Source: Nitriliruptoraceae bacterium (GTDB lineage: Bacteria; Actinomycetota; Nitriliruptoria; Nitriliruptorales; Nitriliruptoraceae). Taken from it: a stretch of DNA of 8,612 bases. The position numbers were made by a program, and so were the translations under genes. Positions 1 through 6,375 of this stretch are shown here, piece after piece; the first letter of the stretch is position 1; each line of letters starts with the position of its first letter. The stretch covers positions 1-8,612 of the forward strand of contig SKTN01000080.1 in NCBI GenBank assembly GCA_007117945.1, given 5' to 3'. The notes under the pieces were generated by a model. The model had not been told where the DNA came from. It did not search any database and saw only the letters and a program-made list of their open reading frames with translations.

Positions 1-984
1 CATCGCTGCCGCGGTCGTCGGCTCGCGCCGCCACCACCACGCGACCCCGACGATCACCAGCAGCCCGCCCGTGGCCGCCGCCGCGAACCACCACCACGGG
101 GTCTGGCCGACCTCCAGGCCGCTCAGGCCGATCGCCAGGGGCTCACCGGGCGCCCAGTCCTGCGTGGTGTAGACGCCGTAGGCGGTGCCCTGGGACTCGA
201 TGTCGCCCGAGCGCTCCAGCGCGGTGCCCGTCGCCGACACCCCCTCGGGCAGCATCAGGGTGAAGCTGTCCACGGGAAGTCGGGTGATCAGCTCCAGGCG
301 GTCGGTGCTCTCCACGGCGTAGCGGACCGTGCCGTTGACCCGTCCCGGTGCCAGGGGCGAGGTGTGCACGTACTCCGTGCCGCGCATCGCCGCGCAGCAC
401 TCGGTGAAGCGGCCGAGGAAGCCCAGCCCGAAGGCATCCGCGTGCAGCGGCACCGACAGCACCGTGCGGCTGCCGTCCTCGTCGGGGCCGAACCCGAGCC
501 AGGTCTCCTCCCCGGTGTTGTCCACCTGCAGGTCGTGCTGGAAGGTGGTGCCGAGGTCGCGGTCCACCCACACCACCCAGCTGGAGATGCGCACCTCGCT
601 CGGGTCCTCGGTGGTCTCGTGGACCACCAGCTCGAGGTCGGTGTTGCCCTCGTCGCCGGGCAGGAAGGGCCCGCTGCGGGTGGGGGCGTCCTGGTAGGTG
701 GCCACGACCTCCAGCTCGATGTCGGTGGGTGCGTCCGCGAAACGGAAGGCGCCCTCGGTGTCGGTGGTGGTGCGGGCGAGCTCGGTGGGCTCACCCTCCC
801 GGCTGGCGAGCAGGGCCACCTCGACGTCGGCGACGCCGGCGCCCTCGATGCCGTGGCGGACCTCGCCCGCGACCGCTGCGGCGTCGTCGCTGGCCAGGGC
901 CGTGCCGCCGGCGGCCAGCCAGGCCAGGGCGAGCCCGAGGACCAGGACGCCGAGGTAGCCGGTGACGGAGCTTCGCGCGGTCAT
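1..984 (-). CDS. Secreted, C-terminally anchored protein with a carboxypeptidase-regulatory-like beta domain (partial, runs off left edge)
   Basis: I do not recognise this gene. The reading frame is open for 328 codons from an ATG at 984 to the window edge, and the C-terminus is missing. Residues 8-31 look like a signal peptide with an AxA site (ALA before SDD at 32). Residues about 38-100 resemble a carboxypeptidase regulatory-like/SdrD-B-type beta-sandwich (G-E-V near 40-42, then TDTEGAFRF at 75-82). About 190 further residues face outside, then a membrane segment (about 297-316) is followed by WWWRR and a cytoplasmic tail. The only cysteines are an adjacent pair, C196-C197 (TECCAAM). The start overlaps the stop of the preceding CcmI-like gene as ATGA (981-984), and a G-rich weak Shine-Dalgarno lies at 991-1000, so it is the eighth gene of the ccm operon. 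A role as an extracytoplasmic cytochrome maturation partner is inferred from position only. No LRCxxC motif of CcmH is present in the visible part. Confidence 0.8.
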   Translation of the reverse strand, partial: MTARSSVTGYLGVLVLGLALAWLAAGGTALASDDAAAVAGEVRHGIEGAGVADVEVALLASREGEPTELARTTTDTEGAFRFADAPTDIELEVVATYQDAPTRSGPFLPGDEGNTDLELVVHETTEDPSEVRISSWVVWVDRDLGTTFQHDLQVDNTGEETWLGFGPDEDGSRTVLSVPLHADAFGLGFLGRFTECCAAMRGTEYVHTSPLAPGRVNGTVRYAVESTDRLELITRLPVDSFTLMLPEGVSATGTALERSGDIESQGTAYGVYTTQDWAPGEPLAIGLSGLEVGQTPWWWFAAAATGGLLVIVGVAWWWRREPTTAAAM

Positions 985-1262
985 CGTCGGCCCCCTTCCC
1001 GGGCGGCCATCGCCGCACGCCGTACGGCGATGGCCGCCTCCAGCGGGTCCTCGCTCGCCTCGACCCGGTCGCGTGCTCCCTCGGCGGTGTCGGCATCGGT
1101 GGCGGTGTCGCTCGCGGCGTCGGCGTCCGGGTCGACGTCGGGGTCGAGGTCGACGTGCGTGCCGTCGGCGGGCGCCACCTCGGTGTCGGGTGCGAGCAGC
1201 GGGCGCAGGATCAGCAGCGCCACCGCGACCAGCAGCAGCCCTGCGGCGAGTACGAACAGCAT
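981..1262 (-). CDS. Short CcmI-like membrane-anchored protein
   Basis: This 93-residue protein has one N-terminal membrane segment (residues 2-23, ending LILRPLL). A very acidic Asp/Ala/Thr-rich linker (about 26-73, repeated DxD) follows, then a short helix (EDPLEAAIAVRRAAMAAREG, 71-90). The layout of a hydrophobic anchor, an R-P-L turn and a charged helix resembles the N-terminus of CcmI/CycH, which holds apocytochromes for haem ligation in System I. The TPR domain of full-length CcmI is absent, so the match is architectural and weak. It starts at ATG 1262, sharing one base with the ccmF stop (TGATG), after a strong GAGGAGGT at 1269-1276 with 6-base spacing. Its stop overlaps the next start as ATGA. 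A longer upstream start would lie inside ccmF and is unlikely. It could also be a CcmF-accessory peptide unrelated to CcmI. Confidence 0.75.
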   Translation of the reverse strand: MLFVLAAGLLLVAVALLILRPLLAPDTEVAPADGTHVDLDPDVDPDADAASDTATDADTAEGARDRVEASEDPLEAAIAVRRAAMAAREGGRR

Positions 1263-3277
1263 CAGCGGACCTCCTCGTCGCCGTCGGCCCCGACCGCGGC
1301 AACCGCCGCCAGCTCCGGGGTCTCGACGCGCTCCTCCCGGCGTGCGGGCAGCAGTGCCAGGAGCCCACCGAGCACCAGCAGCCCCGAGCCGACCCACAGC
1401 CACAGCACACCGGGATGCAGGTGGATGCTGAAGCTGGCGGTCTCGGAGTCGATGTCGACCTCCTGCAGGATCACGTACACGTCCTCACGGACCAGGGAGC
1501 GCACCCCCACCGCCGTGCGGGGGTCCTCCTGGTTGACGTTGAGGTAGCGCTCGGTGGTCAGCGAGCCCGCATCGCTCCCGCTCTGCCGGGCGACGCCGAG
1601 GGTGGCGGCCAGGGACATACGGGTCTGGGTCATCTCGCTGCTGAGGTCCTCGAAGGTCAGCACGTAGCGCCCCACCTCGACGGACTCGCCGACGGCCATG
1701 GTGTGCCGCTCGTCGCTGCGGTAGGTGACGTCGAGGGCGACCCCGATGATCAGCAGGACCATGCCGAGGTGGACGACCGCGCCGCCGTAGCGGCGGGGGT
1801 CGCGACGGAACAGCCCCAGCAGGCGTGGGATGTGGTCCCGGATGGCCCGCAGGCCCCGGCCGTGGACCCCGAGGTGGAACTCCATCAGGATCGTGGCCAG
1901 GGCGAAGGCCGACAGGGACAGGGTCAGGTTGGTCAGCGGGTTGCGGCCACCGTCCAGCAGCGCGGTCGCCAGTCCGGCGACCAGCGCCGCACCCACGGGC
2001 AGGAGCAGGCGGCGCTGCAGGCCGTGGGTACGGGCCCGGCGCCACGCCACCGCGGGCGCCAGGCCGAACAGCACCAGCAGGGCGAGGGTGACGGGGATCG
2101 TCACCAGGTCGAAGAAGGGTTCACCGACGGTCACGTCCCGGCCCTGGACCACGGAGGTGATCACCGGGAACAGGGTGCCCCAGAAGATGGCCAGGGTGAA
2201 CACCATCAGCACCGCGTTGGTGACCACGATCAGCAGCTCGCGGGACAGGCCGCTGATGCGGGCGCTGGTGTCTCTCAGCTGCGGCAGGCGCCAGGTGATC
2301 AGGGCGACACCGGCGATGATGACGGTGACGATCAGGCCCAGCAGGTAGATGCCGGCGCTGGACTCCGCGAAGGCGTGGACGGAGCTGGCCACGCCCGAGC
2401 GGACCAGGAAGGTGCCGAACACCGTCATGGCGAAGGTGGTGAAGGTCAGGGCCAGGTTCCACACCGGCAGCTTGCCCCGCCGCTCCTGCAGCACCGCGGT
2501 GTGGAGGTAGGCGGTGGCGGTCAGCCAGGGCAGGAGGCTCACGTTCTCCACGGGGTCCCACGCCCAGTAGCCGCCCCAGCCGAGCTCGGTGTAGGCCCAC
2601 CGTGCCCCCAGGATGATCCCGACGCCGAGCAGCACCCAGGACCACAGCACCCAGGGACGCACCAGGCGCACCCAGGCGGCGTCCAGCCGGCCCGTCACCA
2701 GGGCCGCGACGGCGAAGGCGAAGGGGACGGTGAACCCGATGTAGCCCAGGAAGGTGGCCGGGGGGTGGTAGATCATCCCCCAGTTCTGGAGCATCGGGTT
2801 CAGCCCGGCGCCGTCGGCGGGGGTGAAGCCCAGGCGCTCGAAGGGGTTGGAGGTGAAGGCGACCAGCGCGGTGAAGGCCACCAGGACCAGGGCCAGCACC
2901 AGCACCGCCACGGGCATCAGCTCCCGGGCCCGGTGCCGGTAGCGCACGGTGACCAGGGTCGCCGCACCGGCCAGTACCCAGGCCCAGAACAGCAGGGAGC
3001 CGTTCTGTCCCGCCCAGAAGGCGGAGATCGTCAGGGGGATGGACAGGTGCTGGTCGGAGTACTCCGCGACGTAGCGCACGGAGAAGTCGCGGGTGAGGAA
3101 CAGGGTCCACAGCACGCCGGCGCTGACCGTCAGCGACAGCAGCGCACCGTGCAGGCCGGCCTCCGCGCTACGGACCCAGCGCTGCTCGCCGCGCCGGTGG
3201 CCGATCCAGGCGGCGATCGCGGCCCACAGTGCCGCGGCCAGGCCCAGCAGGATCGTGAAGGTGCCGAACTCCGCCAT
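1262..3277 (-). CDS. ccmF: CcmF, haem lyase subunit of System I cytochrome c maturation
   Basis: CcmF takes haem from holo-CcmE and attaches it to CXXCH motifs of apocytochromes on the outer face of the membrane. The 671-residue polytopic protein is full length for the family. It has the WWD motif at about 234-251 (W234, W238, W240, D241, PVEN, W251) and four histidines that match those ligating haem in E. coli CcmF: H171 (in YHPP), H259 (YLH), H301 (SGVASSVHAF) and H503 (VVHLG). A large external domain (about 516-620) precedes a final membrane segment (about 622-645) and an Ala/Glu-rich cytoplasmic tail. ATG 3277 is preceded by GGAGGT (3283-3288, spacing 5), and its first base overlaps the ccmD stop. 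It is the only CcmF-type lyase in the window, so it may also handle the CXXCK site of the neighbouring NrfA, a job done by NrfE in enterobacteria; that is an inference. Confidence 0.97.
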   Translation of the reverse strand: MAEFGTFTILLGLAAALWAAIAAWIGHRRGEQRWVRSAEAGLHGALLSLTVSAGVLWTLFLTRDFSVRYVAEYSDQHLSIPLTISAFWAGQNGSLLFWAWVLAGAATLVTVRYRHRARELMPVAVLVLALVLVAFTALVAFTSNPFERLGFTPADGAGLNPMLQNWGMIYHPPATFLGYIGFTVPFAFAVAALVTGRLDAAWVRLVRPWVLWSWVLLGVGIILGARWAYTELGWGGYWAWDPVENVSLLPWLTATAYLHTAVLQERRGKLPVWNLALTFTTFAMTVFGTFLVRSGVASSVHAFAESSAGIYLLGLIVTVIIAGVALITWRLPQLRDTSARISGLSRELLIVVTNAVLMVFTLAIFWGTLFPVITSVVQGRDVTVGEPFFDLVTIPVTLALLVLFGLAPAVAWRRARTHGLQRRLLLPVGAALVAGLATALLDGGRNPLTNLTLSLSAFALATILMEFHLGVHGRGLRAIRDHIPRLLGLFRRDPRRYGGAVVHLGMVLLIIGVALDVTYRSDERHTMAVGESVEVGRYVLTFEDLSSEMTQTRMSLAATLGVARQSGSDAGSLTTERYLNVNQEDPRTAVGVRSLVREDVYVILQEVDIDSETASFSIHLHPGVLWLWVGSGLLVLGGLLALLPARREERVETPELAAVAAVGADGDEEVR

Positions 3278-3387
3278 CAGCGACCTCCGCGGTCGAGTAC
3301 GCGGCGGCGCCGCAGCAGGTGGACCAGGTAGCCGCCGTACAGCGCGAGGGAGCCGAGGTAGGCGGCGATCAGGTAGGGCGAGTCCAT
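3277..3387 (-). CDS. ccmD: CcmD, small membrane protein of the CcmABCD complex
   Basis: CcmD is a tiny membrane protein that helps release holo-CcmE from the CcmABC transporter-like complex. The 36-residue product starts MDSPYLIAAYLGSLALYGGY. It has one membrane helix (about 5-24) followed by a basic stretch (LLRRRRVLDR), as is usual for CcmD; sequence conservation in this family is low. It begins at ATG 3387, one base after the ccmC stop, and its TGA shares one base with the ccmF ATG. Position between ccmC and ccmF, size and charge pattern together make the call firm, although it is too short for routine gene finders. Confidence 0.88.
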   Translation of the reverse strand: MDSPYLIAAYLGSLALYGGYLVHLLRRRRVLDRGGR

Positions 3388-3388
3388 G

Positions 3389-4222
3389 TCAGGCTCCTGG
3401 GTCGCTGCGGTCGGTGTGCTGGCTGCGGGCACTGCGGTCCGTGGCGGCGGAGGTGGGACGCAGCGGCGCGGCGAGCTCGTCCTCGCGGACCGCGTTGTCG
3501 ATGCGCAGGCGCAGCAGCAGCAGGAACAGCAGGGTGAAGGCCGCGATACCCACCAGCAGCACCGCGAGCATCGAGCCGGGCAGCTGGGGACCGTCCGGGT
3601 TGGCGACCACGGGGCCGGGATGCAGGGAGCGCCACCAGCGCACGGAGACGTAGACCAGGGGCACGTCGAGGAAGGCGATGATCCCGAGCACCGCCGAGTA
3701 GCGGGCCCGGCGGGTCGGCTCCGTGAGGTAGCTGCGCAGCACCAGGTAGGAGATGTAGAGCAGCCACAGCACGAAGAAGCTGGTCAGGCGCGGGTCCCAG
3801 TCCCAGTACACCCCCCACACCGGGCGTCCCCACAGGGGTCCGGTGAGCAGCACGCCGGTGGTGAAGACCACACCCACCTCCGCCGAGGAGGCGGCCAGCC
3901 GGTCCCACCGGGCGCTGCGGGTGACCAGGTAGGCGATCGAGGCGACGAACACCACGCCGAAGCCCAGCATGCCGATCCACGCCGCGGGGACGTGGATGTA
4001 GAAGATGCGCTGCACCTCGCCCTGAAGCCGGTCGGTGGGAGCCCACAGCAGGGCGCCGACCAGCAGGACGGCCATGCTGATGCCGGTCGCCACGGCCAGC
4101 AGCTGCAGCCTCCGCCCCCCGGCGCGTCGCGGTGGGGGAGCGGAGGAGCTCCCGCCCGTGCGTCGGTCCGGGGTGGACGCCGGGAGGTCGCGGCCCTCGC
4201 GGGGGGTGTCGGTCACCGACAT
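3389..4222 (-). CDS. ccmC: CcmC, haem handling and delivery to CcmE
   Basis: CcmC binds haem at the outer membrane face and forms the covalent adduct with CcmE. The 277-residue protein has six predicted membrane segments between about 40 and 240. It carries the WWD motif at 131-147 (WGRPVWGVYWDWDPRLT) and the two family haem-ligand histidines, H77 (YIHVPAAW) and H201 (RSLHPGP). ATG 4222 is chosen because GAGGAGT lies at 4227-4233 and because it falls 2 bases after the ccmB stop. The same frame stays open upstream to 4729 but there overlaps ccmB completely. Relative to the roughly 245-residue E. coli protein it has an extra Pro/Ser/Arg-rich cytoplasmic N-terminus (about 1-38) and a hydrophilic C-terminal tail (about 243-277). 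Confidence 0.96.
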   Translation of the reverse strand: MSVTDTPREGRDLPASTPDRRTGGSSSAPPPRRAGGRRLQLLAVATGISMAVLLVGALLWAPTDRLQGEVQRIFYIHVPAAWIGMLGFGVVFVASIAYLVTRSARWDRLAASSAEVGVVFTTGVLLTGPLWGRPVWGVYWDWDPRLTSFFVLWLLYISYLVLRSYLTEPTRRARYSAVLGIIAFLDVPLVYVSVRWWRSLHPGPVVANPDGPQLPGSMLAVLLVGIAAFTLLFLLLLRLRIDNAVREDELAAPLRPTSAATDRSARSQHTDRSDPGA

Positions 4223-4224
4223 CT

Positions 4225-4902
4225 TCACTCCTCGAGTACGTGGCGGAAGGTCGCCAGGCCCAGCAGCAGGAACAGGGCCGCCGCCGCGGTGAGCAGCAGC
4301 AGCCACGGGGTCGCGGCGCCGAGCGTCCCGCCGGTCAGGGCGATGCGGGTCGCCTGCACCGCGGCGATCAGCACGGGGATGGCCACGGGGATGACGAGCA
4401 GGGGAAGGATGGCCTCGCGGGTACGGGTGTTGACCGCCATCGCCGACAGCAGGGTGGTCACCCCGACCAGGGCCAGGGTCGCCAGGGCCACGGTGACCAG
4501 CAGCAGCGCCAGGCCCCGACCGGGCTGGAGCTGGAGCAGCACGATCGACAGTGGCAGGAGCAGCAGCTGCGCCACGCCGACGAAGGCGAGGTTGGAGAGC
4601 ACCTTGCCGAGGTAGATGCTCTCCCGGGGCACGGGGCTGGTGATCAGGGCGTCGATGCAGGCGTGCTCGTGCTCCATCGCCAGGGACCGGCCGATGCCGA
4701 GCAGCGCGGCGAACAGGAAGGCCATCCACAGCAGGCCGGCGGCGATCTCCTCACGGTGCTCGCTGGCGGTGGGGAAGGAGAAGCTGGCCACCACCACGAT
4801 CAACAGGGCGAACAGCCCCATGGCCGTCAGGATGTCGCGGGTCCTGAGCTCGATGCGCAGGTCCTTGGCCGCGATCCGACGGGCGTGGCGCAGGGTCCTC
4901 AC
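4225..4902 (-). CDS. ccmB: CcmB, membrane subunit of the CcmAB ABC complex
   Basis: CcmB is the permease-like partner of the ATPase CcmA; together with CcmC and CcmD they release haem-loaded CcmE using ATP. The 225-residue product matches the usual family length (about 220). It has six hydrophobic segments and the family signature TREAILPLLVIPVAIPVLIA at about 165-184. A cytoplasmic N-terminal stretch (RIAAKDLRIELRTRD, about 9-23) is also typical. It starts with GTG at 4902, overlapping the ccmA stop as GTGA (4899-4902), with GAGGT at 4909-4913. It ends 2 bases before ccmC. Confidence 0.95.
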   Translation of the reverse strand: MRTLRHARRIAAKDLRIELRTRDILTAMGLFALLIVVVASFSFPTASEHREEIAAGLLWMAFLFAALLGIGRSLAMEHEHACIDALITSPVPRESIYLGKVLSNLAFVGVAQLLLLPLSIVLLQLQPGRGLALLLVTVALATLALVGVTTLLSAMAVNTRTREAILPLLVIPVAIPVLIAAVQATRIALTGGTLGAATPWLLLLTAAAALFLLLGLATFRHVLEE

Positions 4903-5654
4903 GGTGTCACCTCGACGGTGTCGCTGCCGGTGAGGTCGTCGAGGTGGTCGAGGCGGTGGTCGGCGGCGGCGCGCAGGTGGGCCTCCACCTCGGCGCGGCC
5001 GCCGGGGGCGGCGTCGACGACGACCCGCCCGGCGTCGAGGATCAGCAGCCGCTCGGCCAGGGTGGCGTGCGCCGCGTCATGGACGGTGAGCAGCACCGTG
5101 TGGCCGCGCTCGTGGAGTCCGGCCAGGATCGCGGCGAGACGCTCGCTGCTGGCCAGGTCGAGGCCGGTGAAGGGCTCATCGAGCAGCACCACCGCAGGCT
5201 CGTGCAGCAGGGCGCGCGCGAGGGCCGCGCGCTGGGTGTTGCCGCGGGAGAGCTCCCGGGCGGGCCGGTCCAGGACGTGGGTGACGTCGAAGCGGGCGGC
5301 CGCACGGGTGACCGCGCGGTGGTCGAGCTCGTGGAGGTCGGCGTGGAAGGTGAGGTTCTCACGGACGGTCAGCTCGCCGTACAGCATGCTCTCGTGGCCG
5401 ACGTAGCCGAGCAGGGCGCGCAGGCGTCCGCTCGCCTGGCGGCGGTCGACGCCGGCGATGCGCACCGTGCCGGCGGTGGGCACGGTCAGACCGGCGATCA
5501 GCCGCAGCAGGGTGGTCTTGCCGGCGCCGTTGGCGCCCATCAGCGCGACGGAGGAGCCCGCCGGCACCGAGAGGTCGACCGCCTCGAGGGCGATCAGGGG
5601 GCCGAAGGTCCGTGCCACCCCCACCAGCTCGATGTCGGCGCGTACGGTGGTCAT
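4899..5654 (-). CDS. ccmA: CcmA, ATPase subunit of the CcmAB ABC complex
   Basis: This cytoplasmic ATPase drives release of holo-CcmE from the CcmABCD complex. The 251-residue protein has all nucleotide-binding elements in order: Walker A GANGAGKT at 40-47, an ABC signature LSRGNTQR at 135-142, Walker B VVLLDEP at 155-161, a D-loop (GLD at 164-166) and the H-loop histidine H192 (TVHD). Two positions differ from the commonest ABC forms. The Q-loop position reads GHES, with Glu where Gln is usual, and the signature has R-G-N instead of S/G-G-Q. Both need comparison with close CcmA relatives before being called unusual. A 40-residue C-terminal extension rich in His and Asp follows the ATPase core. 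ATG 5654 overlaps the ccmE stop (ATGA). No strong Shine-Dalgarno is seen, so translation probably depends on coupling to ccmE. Confidence 0.96.
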   Translation of the reverse strand: MTTVRADIELVGVARTFGPLIALEAVDLSVPAGSSVALMGANGAGKTTLLRLIAGLTVPTAGTVRIAGVDRRQASGRLRALLGYVGHESMLYGELTVRENLTFHADLHELDHRAVTRAAARFDVTHVLDRPARELSRGNTQRAALARALLHEPAVVLLDEPFTGLDLASSERLAAILAGLHERGHTVLLTVHDAAHATLAERLLILDAGRVVVDAAPGGRAEVEAHLRAAADHRLDHLDDLTGSDTVEVTP

Positions 5655-6163
5655 GACCCGAACCCCGCCCCGGGCGTCTCATGGGGCGCCTCCTCGAACT
5701 CCGCCTCGAACTTCGAGGCGCAGCGGGCGAGCACGGAGTCGGCCTCGAACACCCCCTCCGGGGACATCCGGCCCTCGGACACGGCCTCGGCACCGTCGCC
5801 CAGGGAGTCGGGCGCCTGGCCGTCGAAGCGCACCGGCACGGTGGCGTCGCCGTCGGTGAGCTCGAAGTGCAGGATGCCGTCGTCGTCGCGGTGCAGGCTG
5901 TCGTCCACCACCAGGCCGGCGAGGCGGAACCGTTCGTCCGCGTCGGCCTCCAGCGCCTCCGCCGGCGTCAGGTAGTAGAGCACCGACTCCTGGAAGGCAT
6001 CGGTGGCCAGCCACGCCAGGGCCCCGACGGCGAGCAGGGCCAGCCCGAGCAGGGGCAGACGGTTGGGGCGGTGGCGAAGATCCTCGAGGGAGTCGGCGTC
6101 CACACCGGTGTCGGGCGCCTCGACGCCCTCCTCGTCCCCGCACCCCTGCTGGAACTGCGACAT
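5651..6163 (-). CDS. ccmE: CcmE, haem chaperone, cysteine (CxxxF) variant
   Basis: CcmE carries haem covalently from CcmC to CcmF on the outer membrane face. The 170-residue protein has a hydrophilic N-terminus (1-34), one membrane anchor (about 36-54) and an OB-fold domain (about 60-150) with family features (LTPAEA, FRLAGLV, FELTDGDATVPVRFDG, EGVFEADSVLAR). At the haem-binding site the classical HxxxY is replaced by C148-A-S-K-F152. The cysteine form (CxxxY) is established for CcmE of archaea and Desulfovibrio; the phenylalanine in place of tyrosine is a further difference. The tail after this site is short and acidic. It is the first gene of the operon, and ATG 6163 follows GAGGGG at 6170-6175 with 6-base spacing. 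Another cysteine, C8, lies on the cytoplasmic side. Confidence 0.95.
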   Translation of the reverse strand: MSQFQQGCGDEEGVEAPDTGVDADSLEDLRHRPNRLPLLGLALLAVGALAWLATDAFQESVLYYLTPAEALEADADERFRLAGLVVDDSLHRDDDGILHFELTDGDATVPVRFDGQAPDSLGDGAEAVSEGRMSPEGVFEADSVLARCASKFEAEFEEAPHETPGAGFGS

Positions 6164-6375
6164 CTCCGACCCCTCAGGTCCGCACGGTCGCCATCAGGCA
6201 CCGAGGCTGCTCTAACCTTGAGCGAGTCCGTAGGGGAATGTGGTCCGCACTGCTCGGGACCGAGGACCTTGCGGCGGCCAGCGGCGCCGTGGGACCGTGT
6301 CCTTCGGGCGAACTGCGCTCCCGAGCGGGTGCGCGGGCGCCCCACCGTCGCCCGCTGTCGGACCGGAGGTCGTGC
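6164..6375. promoter_or_regulatory. Divergent intergenic region between ccmE and the thioredoxin-like gene
   Basis: This 212-base gap sits between two genes that point away from each other, so it must hold the ccm promoter and probably that of the thioredoxin-like gene. A TAACCT at 6213-6218 fits the actinobacterial -10 pattern TAnnnT for rightward transcription, but no good -35 accompanies it. No convincing leftward promoter is seen. Two GGGACCG repeats (6256-6262 and 6291-6297) are each followed by a partial inverted half. The ribosome binding site of the rightward gene is GGAGGT at 6365-6370. Confidence 0.45.

Noticed and set aside
962..3331. Open frame of 789 codons on the plus strand, opposite ccmF and ccmD
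   Set aside because: It is a Gln/His/Gly/Asp-rich translation with no domain, produced by the GC-rich third positions of the leftward genes. The minus strand carries all the conserved CcmF motifs.
3389..4729. Extension of the ccmC frame upstream to 4729 (446 codons)
   Set aside because: The first 169 codons lie over ccmB in another frame and read as Arg/Pro/Ala-rich sequence. ATG 4222 has a good ribosome binding site and gives a normal CcmC.
6238..6375. Longer start for the thioredoxin-like gene at ATG 6238
   Set aside because: There is no ribosome binding site, and the added 46 residues look non-coding and would put an odd extension before the anchor. ATG 6376 has GGAGGT at ideal spacing.
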